From: an uncultured Clostridia bacterium
GTDB lineage: Bacteria; Bacillota; Clostridia; Christensenellales; Aristaeellaceae
Direction of reading: 5' to 3'
Assembly (NCBI GenBank): GCA_934621505.1
Contig: CAKTUU010000008.1
Span: 3,199-67,198, forward strand
Length of the DNA stretch: 64,000 nucleotides
Position 1 is the first letter of the stretch. Each line of letters opens with the position of its first letter. A program made the position numbers and the translations under genes. This document shows positions 1-8,129 of this stretch, piece after piece. The notes beneath the pieces are model-generated. The model did not search any database. It worked only from the letters and a program-made list of their open reading frames with translations, and was not told the DNA's origin.

Positions 1-635
1 GCTTCCAGGCCATCGGCTACCTGTACCCCGAGCTGGTGCAGATTGTGGTGGCCGCCGACAGCGATATCCATACCATCGCCGATTTGAAGGGTAAGCAGGT
101 TTCCGTAGGCGCGGTTGGCTCCGGCGTGTACTTTAACGCCGTGCAGATTCTGGGCAACGCGGGCCTGACCATGGACGACATCACCCCCCACTACCTGAGC
201 TTTGACGAAAGCGCCAGTTCCTTCCAGAACAAGCAGATCGACGCGTTCTTCATCACCGCCGGCCTGCCCAACACCGCCATTGTGGAGGTTGCCAACAAAA
301 TTGACGTGCGGCTGATCGGTCTGGACGAGGCGGACATGACCAGGCTGAGCGAAACCTATTCCTACTATGTGCCCGTAACGGTGCCCGCCGGTACCTACAA
401 CGGCATGACTGAGGACGTTACCGTGCCCGCCGTGGGCGCCGTGCTGATTTGCTCCAAGGACCTGAGCGAGGACCTGGTGTACAACCTGACCAAGGTGCTG
501 TATGAGGACACCGCCGAGCTGAGCCACGCCAAGAAGGCCGAAATCAGCGCGGAAAACGCCGTGAAGGGCATTCCCGTTCCCTTCCACCCCGGCGCGGAAA
601 AATACTTTAAGGAAAAGGGCCTGCTGGCCGACTAA
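1..635 (+). CDS. TAXI-family TRAP transporter solute-binding protein (5' partial)
   Basis: The reading frame is open from base 3, so the N-terminus and signal peptide lie left of the window. The visible 210 or so residues match the C-terminal two thirds of TAXI-type binding proteins: a conserved stretch with IADLKGKQVSVGAVGSG near the edge, then a hydrophilic domain ending in a lysine-rich tail. Such proteins capture a small organic acid or amino acid outside the cell and hand it to a fused TRAP permease. That permease follows 89 bases downstream on the same strand, which supports the call. The substrate cannot be read from sequence; glutamate-like and other carboxylates are known for the family. 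Confidence 0.9.
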   Translation, partial: FQAIGYLYPELVQIVVAADSDIHTIADLKGKQVSVGAVGSGVYFNAVQILGNAGLTMDDITPHYLSFDESASSFQNKQIDAFFITAGLPNTAIVEVANKIDVRLIGLDEADMTRLSETYSYYVPVTVPAGTYNGMTEDVTVPAVGAVLICSKDLSEDLVYNLTKVLYEDTAELSHAKKAEISAENAVKGIPVPFHPGAEKYFKEKGLLAD

Positions 636-654
636 TCCGAAACGGCAACGCGCT

Positions 655-683
655 GCGGCCCTTTGGTATACGCGAAGGGCCGC
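655..683 (+). promoter_or_regulatory. Intercistronic GC-rich hairpin between TRAP binding protein and permease
   Basis: GCGGCCCTT (655-663) pairs with AAGGGCCGC (675-683). No T-run follows, so it is not a clear terminator. Hairpins after a binding-protein gene commonly stabilise that part of the mRNA or lower read-through, keeping binding protein in excess over permease. A comparable hairpin follows the binding protein at 14283-15491. Confidence 0.5.
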
Positions 684-724
684 GCTTACGTATTCCACCA
701 TTTTTTAAAAGGAGGGATCTCCTC

Positions 725-2806
725 GTGAGCGAGCCCATGACCAACGGCACCGTGGAGCGGGTGGACGAGAAGGAAATTAACGCGATCATGTCCAAATATG
801 ACCGTGAAAGCGCCTACCGCACGCTGACGGGCTACCGCGGGCTGATCATTACCGGCTTGTGCATCCTGTTTTCCCTGTTCCAGCTGTATTCCACCTGGTT
901 TATCATTCCGTCTACCCACATGCGTCCCCTGCATCTGGGCATTGTGCTGACGCTGTCCTTCCTGCTGTACCCGGCCACCCGCAAGGCGTCCAAGGCCAAG
1001 CTGCCCTGGTATGACGTGGCGCTGGCCCTTTTGTCCCTGGTGTGCTACCTGTACCCGGTGATTTTCTTCAATGACATCGCCAAGCAGATTGCCTATACGC
1101 CCTTCCAGATCGCCATTGGCGTAATCGGCATTCTGCTGCTGCTGGAGGGCTGCCGCCGGGTGGTAGGTATGCCCATTGTGGTCATTGCCTGCTGCTTTGT
1201 GCTGATTGGGTTTTTCGGCAAGGTTATGCCCGGCTTTCTGGGCAACCGGGGCTTTAGCCTGAAGAACATTGTCAAGCACCTGTTCTACACCCAGGAGGGC
1301 GTGTTCGGCACCCCCATCGGCGCAAGCTCCACCTTTATCTTCCTGTTTATCCTGTTCGGCTCCTTCCTGGAAAAAACGGGCGTGGGCGAATTTTTCATTG
1401 ATTTGTGCAACGCCATCGCGGGCAGCCGCCGGGGCGGTCCCGCCAAGGTGGCCGTGCTGACCAGCGCGCTGGAGGGCACCGTGTCCGGCAGCTCCGTAGC
1501 CAATACCGTCGGCTCCGGCAGCTTTACCATTCCCATGATGAAAAGCCTGGGCTACCGGCCCGAGTTTGCCGCCGCCGTGGAAGCGGCCGCCTCTACCGGC
1601 GGGCAGATCATGCCTCCCGTAATGGGCGCGGCGGCCTTCCTGATGGCCGAAACCGTGGGCATCCCCTATTCCGTTATCGTCAAAGCCGCCATCATTCCCG
1701 CCCTGCTGTACTTCGCGGGCATCTATATCATTACCGATATCGAGGCCAAAAAGCGGGGGCTGGTGGGCATGAGCCGGGATAAGCTGCCCAAGCTGGGCAA
1801 AATTCTGGTGGAGCGGGGCTATCTGATTCTGCCGCTGATTGCCATCATCTGGATTCTGGGCGCCGGTTTTACCTACAGCATCGCCCCGCTGGTGGGCATT
1901 TTGTGCGCCGTGCTGGGCGGCTATGGCAAAACTCTGGTGGATTTGATTCTGGCTCACAAGCGGGGCAAGGCCGCCAGAGAGGTGCTGAAGGAATCCACCG
2001 CCATGCGGCCCAGGGATTACCTGGACGCGCTGGAAGGCGGCGCACGGTCCATTCTGGGCGTGGCGCTGGCCTGCGGCGCGGCGGGCGTTATCGCCGGCAT
2101 GATTACCCTGACGGGCATTGGCCTGAAGATGGGTGCGGGCCTGACCCAGCTGGCGGGCGGCAGCATTTACCTGCTGCTCATCTTTACCATGCTGGCTTCC
2201 ATTGTGCTGGGCATGGGCGTGCCCACCACCGCCAACTACCTGATTACCTCCACCATTATGGCTCCCGTGGTGGCCAGGGCCCTGATGAGCACCCCCGGGC
2301 TGGATTCGGTCTATGCGGGGCTGGCGTCGCTGGGCGCGGGGTATGAGCTGCTGCCCGCCCACCTGTTTACCTTCTATTTTGGCATTGTGGCGGATATTAC
2401 GCCCCCTGTGGCTCTGGCGGCCATGGCGGGCGCGGCTATCGCCAAATCCAATCCTCTTAAGACCGGCGTGGAGGCCTCCCGTCTGGCCATCGCCGCCTTC
2501 CTGGTGCCCTACATGTTTGTCTTTGCGCCCCAAATGCTGATGCTGAACAGCCGGTGGTACGATGTGGTACTGATTATCATCACCGCCCTGATGGGCATGT
2601 TTGGCGTGGGCATGGCGCTGGAGCGCTTCTGGGACAGCAAGCTGAACTGGCTGCAAACCCTGATGAGCCTTGCGGGCGGCCTGCTGCTGATTAAGCCGGG
2701 CGTAAGCACCGACATCATCGGCTTTGTGCTGATTGCCGCCGTGCTGGTTTGGCAGCGTATTCAAAACAAGGGCCTGAAAAAAGCCAAAACGCCTGTGGAG
2801 GGTTAA
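725..2806 (+). CDS. TRAP transporter fused permease, 4TM/12TM type (TAXI)
   Basis: This 693-residue integral membrane protein combines the small DctQ-like and large DctM-like subunits, as TAXI systems do. Residues 40-160 hold the first membrane segments. The DctM core follows with the typical sequence SALEGTVSGSSVANTVGSG and then EAAASTGGQIMPP, which are hallmarks of the TRAP permease fold. It uses an ion gradient to import the ligand delivered by the preceding binding protein. The GTG start at 725 follows AAAAGGAGGGA at 8-12 bases, which fixes the start. The length is normal for the family. It is probably co-transcribed with the upstream binding-protein gene. Confidence 0.93.
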   Translation: MSEPMTNGTVERVDEKEINAIMSKYDRESAYRTLTGYRGLIITGLCILFSLFQLYSTWFIIPSTHMRPLHLGIVLTLSFLLYPATRKASKAKLPWYDVALALLSLVCYLYPVIFFNDIAKQIAYTPFQIAIGVIGILLLLEGCRRVVGMPIVVIACCFVLIGFFGKVMPGFLGNRGFSLKNIVKHLFYTQEGVFGTPIGASSTFIFLFILFGSFLEKTGVGEFFIDLCNAIAGSRRGGPAKVAVLTSALEGTVSGSSVANTVGSGSFTIPMMKSLGYRPEFAAAVEAAASTGGQIMPPVMGAAAFLMAETVGIPYSVIVKAAIIPALLYFAGIYIITDIEAKKRGLVGMSRDKLPKLGKILVERGYLILPLIAIIWILGAGFTYSIAPLVGILCAVLGGYGKTLVDLILAHKRGKAAREVLKESTAMRPRDYLDALEGGARSILGVALACGAAGVIAGMITLTGIGLKMGAGLTQLAGGSIYLLLIFTMLASIVLGMGVPTTANYLITSTIMAPVVARALMSTPGLDSVYAGLASLGAGYELLPAHLFTFYFGIVADITPPVALAAMAGAAIAKSNPLKTGVEASRLAIAAFLVPYMFVFAPQMLMLNSRWYDVVLIIITALMGMFGVGMALERFWDSKLNWLQTLMSLAGGLLLIKPGVSTDIIGFVLIAAVLVWQRIQNKGLKKAKTPVEG

Positions 2807-2875
2807 TCGCTGCGCTGGGAAAATCGCTGCGGCGCAAGGCTTAGGGGCATCGTTCCTGCCCCTCCGATTTTCAAC
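2807..2875. repeat. Eroded third copy of the terminator-associated element
   Basis: The stretch GCAAGGCTTAGGGGC is shared with the full element at 53923-54080 in the same orientation, and with the reverse complement of the copy at 27523-27679. Similarity extends leftward (GGGAAAAT followed by a CGC-TGCG-GCG mini hairpin) and resumes after GCCCCT at a TTTTCAAC stretch. The CAGGAGG hairpin of the full copies is missing. It directly follows the TRAP permease stop codon. No flanking hairpin duplication is seen. It looks like a decayed insertion. Confidence 0.55.
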
Positions 2876-2912
2876 CTTCTTTGCCGTCTGTATACACAGG
2901 CGGCCTTTTCCT

Positions 2913-2936
2913 TCCTGCCCCATGGCAGGATTTTTT
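2913..2936 (+). terminator. Intrinsic terminator after TRAP operon
   Basis: TCCTGCC (2913-2919) pairs with GGCAGGA (2924-2930) and is followed by TTTTTT. A weaker hairpin lies just upstream at about 2883-2904. Together they separate the TRAP operon from the GH20 gene. Confidence 0.7.
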
Positions 2937-2983
2937 CATTTTTCCGGCGAAAGCACAGGGTATCAACAACAGGAGGGTCATAA

Positions 2984-4822
2984 ATGATGGCGGCTTTTTC
3001 TGCTTTTGCTGAAAAACTACTGGATATTCTGGACAAGCGTTATCTCTTTGAGGGGGCGGACGTGTCCCTGGGCGGCAGGGGAATCCACCTGACCCGAACG
3101 CAGGACGGCTGGCAGGTACAGCTGAAGGAGGAACGGATGCTGGGCCGCGCCGCCACGCTGCTGGAACAGTACGCGGACGCTCAGCCGGGTTTTGCTTATG
3201 AAGAAACCCCTGCTTATAACAGCCTGGGCGTGATGCTGGATTGCTCCCGCAACGCCGTTCCCCGGCCGGAAGCGGTACGAAAGATGCTGCGCATGCTCAG
3301 CCTGATGGGTTACAACTGCATGCAGCTGTACATGGAGGATGTGTTCCCGCTGGAGGGGTATCCCTACTTCGGCTACGGCCGGGGCGGCTATACCCGGCAG
3401 GAACTGAAGGAGCTGGACGCCTACGCCGCCAGTCTGGGCATCGAGCTGGTGCCCGCCATTCAAACCCTGGCCCATCTGGGGCAGGCGCTGAAGTGGGAGA
3501 CCATGGTTCCCATGCGGGATATCGCCGATATTTTGCTGGTGGACGACGACCAGACCTACGCCTTTTTGGAGGCCATTTTCCAAACCATGCGGGAATGCTT
3601 CCGCACCAAGCGCATCAATATCGGCATGGACGAGGCGCAGCAGCTGGGACTGGGCAAATATCTGGCCCAGCACGGCTATGTAGACCGTACCCAGCTGATG
3701 CTGCGGCATTTCAGGCGGGTACACGACCTGGCGCTAAAGTACGACTTCGTCACCATGATGTGGAGCGATATGTTCTTCCGGCTGGCCAGCGGCGGCGATT
3801 ATTATGTAAAGGACTGCCATATTGACCCTGCCGTGAAAAAATTTCTGCCCTATGAAACCATCCTGATTTACTGGGATTATTACACCCAGGATGCGGATAC
3901 CTATAACCGCATGCTTCAGCAGCATCTGGCCATGACGTCCCATACCGCCTTTGCCTGCGGCGCGTGGAAATGGACCGGCTTCGCCCCCTGCAACCATTTC
4001 AGCATGAGCATTGCCCCCACGGCCCATCAGGCCTGTCTGGACCACGGCGTGCGTGAGGTGCTGGTCACCCTGTGGGGCGACAACGGCGCGGAATGCTCCG
4101 CCTTTGCCGTGCTGCCCTGCCTGCAGCAATGGGCGGAACTGTGCTGGCAGCGTGAACAGCAGAATCTGGATAAGCGCTTTGCCCTGTGCACCGGCGGCAG
4201 CCTGGAGCAGTTCCTGCTGCTGGATCAGGCCGTATTCACCCCGGAAAACCCGGCCCCCGGCACCTGCGGCGTTAACCCGGCCAAAACCCTTTTGTATGAG
4301 GACATTTTGACTCCTCTGTTCAGCGGCGGCATTGACTTAAATGGCTACAGTGACCATTTAAAGCAGACGCTGCAGCAGCTGAAGGGTTCCCGGGGCGGCC
4401 AGTGGTCCACCCTGTTTGGCGAGCACATTCGCCTGTGCGAACTGCTGCTTTGCAAATGTCAGGTGCAAATGAAGCTGCGGCCCGCCTGGCAGCAGCGGTC
4501 CCGGGGCGCTTTGGCCAGCGTGTGCGATGTGGAGCTGCCCCGCCTGTGTAAAGCAATAGACGCCTTTATCGCCGCCCTGCACGCCCAGTGGCTGCTGGAG
4601 AACCGCCCCGCCGGTCTGGATGTGCTGGATCTGCGCCTTGGCGGGCTGAAGCAGCGCGTTTTTACGGCGCAGGAGCGGATTCGCGCCTACCTGGCCGGTA
4701 CGGTGGATACCATCGAGGAGCTGGATACCGCGCTGCTGCCCTATTCCCCCATCCGGGGCAGCATGGTTTATACGCCCCACTGGGACCGCATCGCCACCCC
4801 CAGCGTTATGTCGCCGGTGTAA
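2984..4822 (+). CDS. Glycoside hydrolase family 20 (beta-N-acetylhexosaminidase-like)
   Basis: This 612-residue protein has a (beta/alpha)8 GH20-type core from about residue 70 to 390. The catalytic pair is Asp216-Glu217 in NIGMDEA, in the place where GH20 enzymes carry the Asp-Glu dyad for substrate-assisted hydrolysis of terminal N-acetylhexosamines. Later motifs (WSDMFFRL, GAWKWTG, VTLWGDNG) fit the substrate pocket of the bacterial Hex1-like branch. There is no signal peptide, so it should act in the cytoplasm on imported oligosaccharides. The start at 2984 follows CAGGAGGG. The C-terminal 200 residues are helical and of unknown role. Exact substrate (GlcNAc or GalNAc) is not predictable here. 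Confidence 0.85.
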   Translation: MMAAFSAFAEKLLDILDKRYLFEGADVSLGGRGIHLTRTQDGWQVQLKEERMLGRAATLLEQYADAQPGFAYEETPAYNSLGVMLDCSRNAVPRPEAVRKMLRMLSLMGYNCMQLYMEDVFPLEGYPYFGYGRGGYTRQELKELDAYAASLGIELVPAIQTLAHLGQALKWETMVPMRDIADILLVDDDQTYAFLEAIFQTMRECFRTKRINIGMDEAQQLGLGKYLAQHGYVDRTQLMLRHFRRVHDLALKYDFVTMMWSDMFFRLASGGDYYVKDCHIDPAVKKFLPYETILIYWDYYTQDADTYNRMLQQHLAMTSHTAFACGAWKWTGFAPCNHFSMSIAPTAHQACLDHGVREVLVTLWGDNGAECSAFAVLPCLQQWAELCWQREQQNLDKRFALCTGGSLEQFLLLDQAVFTPENPAPGTCGVNPAKTLLYEDILTPLFSGGIDLNGYSDHLKQTLQQLKGSRGGQWSTLFGEHIRLCELLLCKCQVQMKLRPAWQQRSRGALASVCDVELPRLCKAIDAFIAALHAQWLLENRPAGLDVLDLRLGGLKQRVFTAQERIRAYLAGTVDTIEELDTALLPYSPIRGSMVYTPHWDRIATPSVMSPV

Positions 4823-4825
4823 GCC

Positions 4826-5119
4826 GTGAGCGATGACTTTTTTCAGCAGGTGTACGCCCTTGTGGCCCAAATTCCTTATGGACGGGTCATATCCTATGGC
4901 GGTATCGCCAAACTGCTGGGCCGGGCCAACGGGGCGCGTATGGTGGGCTGGGCCATGCGCCGCTGCCCGGAGCAGCTGCCCTGGCACCGGGTCGTCAAGG
5001 CCGACGGCAGCATTGCCGATGGCGGCGAGGCCGGATTGCGCCGGGCGCTGTTGGCGCGGGAGGGAATCCCCTTCCTGCCGGACGGACGGGTAGACCTTGG
5101 CCGCTGCCTGTGGCCTTAG
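4826..5119 (+). CDS. Alkyltransferase-like protein (ATL, MGMT C-terminal domain)
   Basis: This 97-residue protein matches the DNA-binding and active-site domain of O6-alkylguanine-DNA alkyltransferase. The motif PCHRV of true alkyltransferases reads PWHRV, with Trp53 replacing the acceptor cysteine. That is the signature of ATL proteins, which bind O6-alkylguanine without repairing it and recruit nucleotide-excision repair. The helix-turn-helix with the arginine finger (NGARMVGWAM) is retained. The GTG start lies 3 bases after the GH20 stop, so translation may be coupled. The Shine-Dalgarno signal is weak. Confidence 0.85.
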   Translation: MSDDFFQQVYALVAQIPYGRVISYGGIAKLLGRANGARMVGWAMRRCPEQLPWHRVVKADGSIADGGEAGLRRALLAREGIPFLPDGRVDLGRCLWP

Positions 5120-5140
5120 GCATTCCGGCCATTCTGCCTA

Positions 5141-5168
5141 TTGACAACCCGGTTGAAACCTGTATAAT
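5141..5168 (+). promoter_or_regulatory. Sigma-A promoter of metK
   Basis: TTGACA (5141-5146) and TATAAT (5163-5168) are separated by 16 bases. Transcription should start near 5175, just ahead of the riboswitch. Confidence 0.85.
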
Positions 5169-5187
5169 ACCAATTGACAACCAAACA

Positions 5188-5291
5188 CCTTATAAAGAGT
5201 GGTTGAGGGACGGGCCCGATGAAACCCGCCAACCGGCAGCGATGCATGGTGGCAATTCCCGCAGCGTGCATAACGCTGGCAGATGAGGTAA
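5188..5291 (+). promoter_or_regulatory. SAM-I (S-box) riboswitch
   Basis: The core pieces of the S-box are present in order: TTATAAAGAG, then GAGGGACGGGCCC, GATGAAACCCGCCAACC and the closing strand near AGATGAGG. Between them lies the GCATGGTGGCAATTCC hairpin region. It binds S-adenosylmethionine and is followed by an intrinsic terminator, then metK, the SAM synthetase. High SAM should therefore turn metK off. An ATG inside the aptamer (5219) is in frame with metK but cannot be the start. Confidence 0.95.
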
Positions 5292-5310
5292 CGTTTGAAA
5301 ACAAACCTTT

Positions 5311-5341
5311 TGCGCCTGCTTATGCCGCAGGCGCATTTTTT
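5311..5341 (+). terminator. Riboswitch-controlled terminator
   Basis: TGCGCCTGC (5311-5319) pairs perfectly with GCAGGCGCA (5327-5335), followed by six T. This is the expression platform of the SAM-I riboswitch upstream of metK. Confidence 0.9.
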
Positions 5342-5407
5342 ACGCTTGTGTGCAAAACTTTACCGTGTACGGGTTGTCAAAAAACACAGAAGGGAGCTTC
5401 CCAAACC

Positions 5408-6580
<1,173 letters not shown>

Positions 6581-6586
6581 GCGGTT

Positions 6587-6621
6587 TGGGGCCTTGCATA
6601 CAGCGAGGCCCCATGTTTTTT
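6587..6621 (+). terminator. Intrinsic terminator of metK
   Basis: TGGGGCCT (6587-6594) pairs with AGGCCCCA (6606-6613), then TGTTTTTT. Confidence 0.85.
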
Positions 6622-6643
6622 CCCGAGCGAAAGGAGCCTTGTC

Positions 6644-6992
6644 ATGATTTCTCCGGTTTTTCCCACCGCCGCTCACCAGCAGGATGTTTTGGATTTTTAT
6701 AACATATGTGCGCGAAAATTTTTACCTGTGCTATGACGGGGACGAAATGGTGGGCGTATACAGCCTGAAATTTGAACTGACTCCCTATTTGCTGCATTAC
6801 GGCGGGCATGTGGGCTACGCCGTCGTGCCGGACAAACGCTGCCGCGGACTGGCCACCGCTATCTTGCGTCAGGGGCTAAAGGACGCGAAGGCCATGGGCA
6901 AGGTCATTTTGCATAACGGCGGCATATTGGAAAACAAGCTGTTCGACCCGGAGGAACAGGTGTATGTAAAACGGTACTGGATTACGCTGTAA
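6644..6992 (+). pseudogene. GNAT-family N-acetyltransferase pseudogene
   Basis: An AAAGGAG site precedes ATG at 6644, which begins a typical GNAT N-terminus (MISPVFPTAAHQQDVLDFYN) that stops after about 30 codons. The rest of the domain continues in another frame from about 6715 (YLCYDGDEMVGVYSLKFEL, then GHVGYAVVPDKRCRGLATAILRQGL), so sequence is missing near the frame shift. A second in-frame loss removes the segment between MG and KVILHNGG, where relatives carry the DNxAS strand-helix of the acetyl-CoA fold. The C-terminus (ENKLFDPEEQVYVKRYWI) is intact. With two lesions the protein cannot fold as a working acetyltransferase. Confidence 0.75.
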
Positions 6993-7088
6993 ACGCTGCC
7001 GGGCATTCGCTTTCCCCCAGTGCGGACGTTTTCCGTTTCTTCCCTCTTTATTCATGGTGCGGCCATAAATGTTTGGTACAATCAGGAT

Positions 7089-7308
7089 GTCGAATCAAGG
7101 CGACACAAAATGCGCTTTGAAAACGGCAGGAAACAAGCGCTTACGTAAGCTGTCCGGTTCTCCTCGATAGGCTTTTGGTGCAAGTGGCGATTATTTGTCA
7201 TGCACTTTATCGAAGGGGCCACGTTCCCCGTTTTCAAGCGCGACTAACATTTCCACGGCTTGTCCGTGTTTGGGCTGCATCCCATTTTTGCAGGATGCAG
7301 CCCGTTTT
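7089..7308 (+). ncRNA. Candidate structured RNA (6S-like rod with terminator)
   Basis: The 427-base gap between the GNAT pseudogene and gntR holds no gene but has nested pairing. A small hairpin TGTCG/CGACA (7089-7107) is followed by GCGCTTTGAAAACGG (7112-7126), which pairs across about 100 bases with CCGTTTTCAAGCGC (7228-7241, one bulge). Inside, TCGATA pairs with TATCGA and GTGCA with TGCAC, leaving a large asymmetric internal loop. A GGGCTGCATCC/GGATGCAGCCC terminator with a short T-run ends it (7272-7308). A TACAAT -10 box lies at 7077-7082 without a clear -35. The single rod with a central bubble resembles 6S RNA, but I do not recognise conserved 6S bases. Confidence 0.4.
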
Positions 7309-7353
7309 CATGCGTTTTCTTCAAATTTCTTCATGTATATTCATCCATTTTTC

Positions 7354-7383
7354 TTGACAAGGCCCCTTGTCTGATACTACAAT
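7354..7383 (+). promoter_or_regulatory. gntR promoter with embedded palindromic operator
   Basis: TTGACA (7354-7359) and TACAAT (7378-7383) are 18 bases apart. The spacer holds the perfect palindrome GACAAGG-CC-CCTTGTC (7356-7371), which overlaps the -35 box. A dimeric regulator bound there would block RNA polymerase. Autorepression by the adjacent GntR protein is the simplest reading. Confidence 0.65.
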
Positions 7384-7419
7384 AAAAAAGAACATTAAAA
7401 GAACAGGAGGGAGACAGGC

Positions 7420-8109
7420 ATGGCAGAAATCAATCTGGACCCAGCTGTTGAAAATAAACCAATCCGCGATATCGCATACGAAACGTTAAAACACGCAATT
7501 GTGATTGGCGAAATTCCCGCCGGTTCTCGCATTGTAGAAACAGAATACGCCGAGCGTATGCACATCAGCCGCACGCCCCTGCGGGAGGCGCTGCGCAAGC
7601 TGGAAATTGACGGTCTGGTGGAATACCTGCCCCGCCGCGGCGTGATGGTGCGCACCTTTACCGTGGACGATGTGGAGGAAATATACACCATTCGCAACAC
7701 GCTGGAAATGCTGACCCTTCCCGCCGTGGTGGCCAACATCACCGATGAGGATGTGGCGGAGCTTCGTCATATCCTTAGCGAAATGGACCCCCTGGATAAA
7801 AAGAATGACATTCAGGCCATTTCTCCCAAGGCCCGCGAGTTTCACGCCCGCTTTACCTCCATCTCCGGCCAAAAACGCATCGTGCAAATTATCGAAAGCC
7901 AGGACGAATACCTGCGCCGCTTCTCCGAAATTTCCATCGCCAAGGAAAAGCGCCGCCACGCCGCCCATCAGGAACACCACGACATGGTTATTTTTGCCGA
8001 ACAGCATGATCTGGAAAATTTGAAACGACTGGTGCATAAGCACATCGAGCGCAGTAAGGAAACCTGCCTGCAGGCGCTGGAGGAAGCCAAGCACCGCCAC
8101 GACCAATGA
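7420..8109 (+). CDS. GntR-family transcriptional regulator, FCD subfamily
   Basis: This 229-residue regulator has an N-terminal winged helix (about 15-78) with the standard GntR core (AGSRIVETEYAERMHISRTPLREALRKLE) and an all-helical FCD ligand domain (about 88-212). FCD proteins usually sense small carboxylates or sugar acids, often with a bound metal. An AGGAGGG site fixes the ATG at 7420. Its stop codon is close to the pepF start, so it probably heads a gntR-pepF-cca operon. The ligand is unknown. A palindrome in its own promoter suggests autoregulation. Confidence 0.9.
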   Translation: MAEINLDPAVENKPIRDIAYETLKHAIVIGEIPAGSRIVETEYAERMHISRTPLREALRKLEIDGLVEYLPRRGVMVRTFTVDDVEEIYTIRNTLEMLTLPAVVANITDEDVAELRHILSEMDPLDKKNDIQAISPKAREFHARFTSISGQKRIVQIIESQDEYLRRFSEISIAKEKRRHAAHQEHHDMVIFAEQHDLENLKRLVHKHIERSKETCLQALEEAKHRHDQ

Positions 8110-8129
8110 ACGAAAGGAAGTTTGTCTCC

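Noticed and set aside
686..2923. Long open frame on the minus strand opposite the TRAP permease (also opposite pepF 7968-9899, BceB 18747-20594, DUF1015 26182-27975 and GT-C 30036-32012)
   Set aside because: These frames are compositional shadows of high-GC genes: rich in Gln/His/Gly or Arg, with no ribosome site and no family similarity.
5219..5407. Longer metK start at 5219
   Set aside because: It lies within the SAM-I riboswitch and terminator, and the extra residues do not match MetK.
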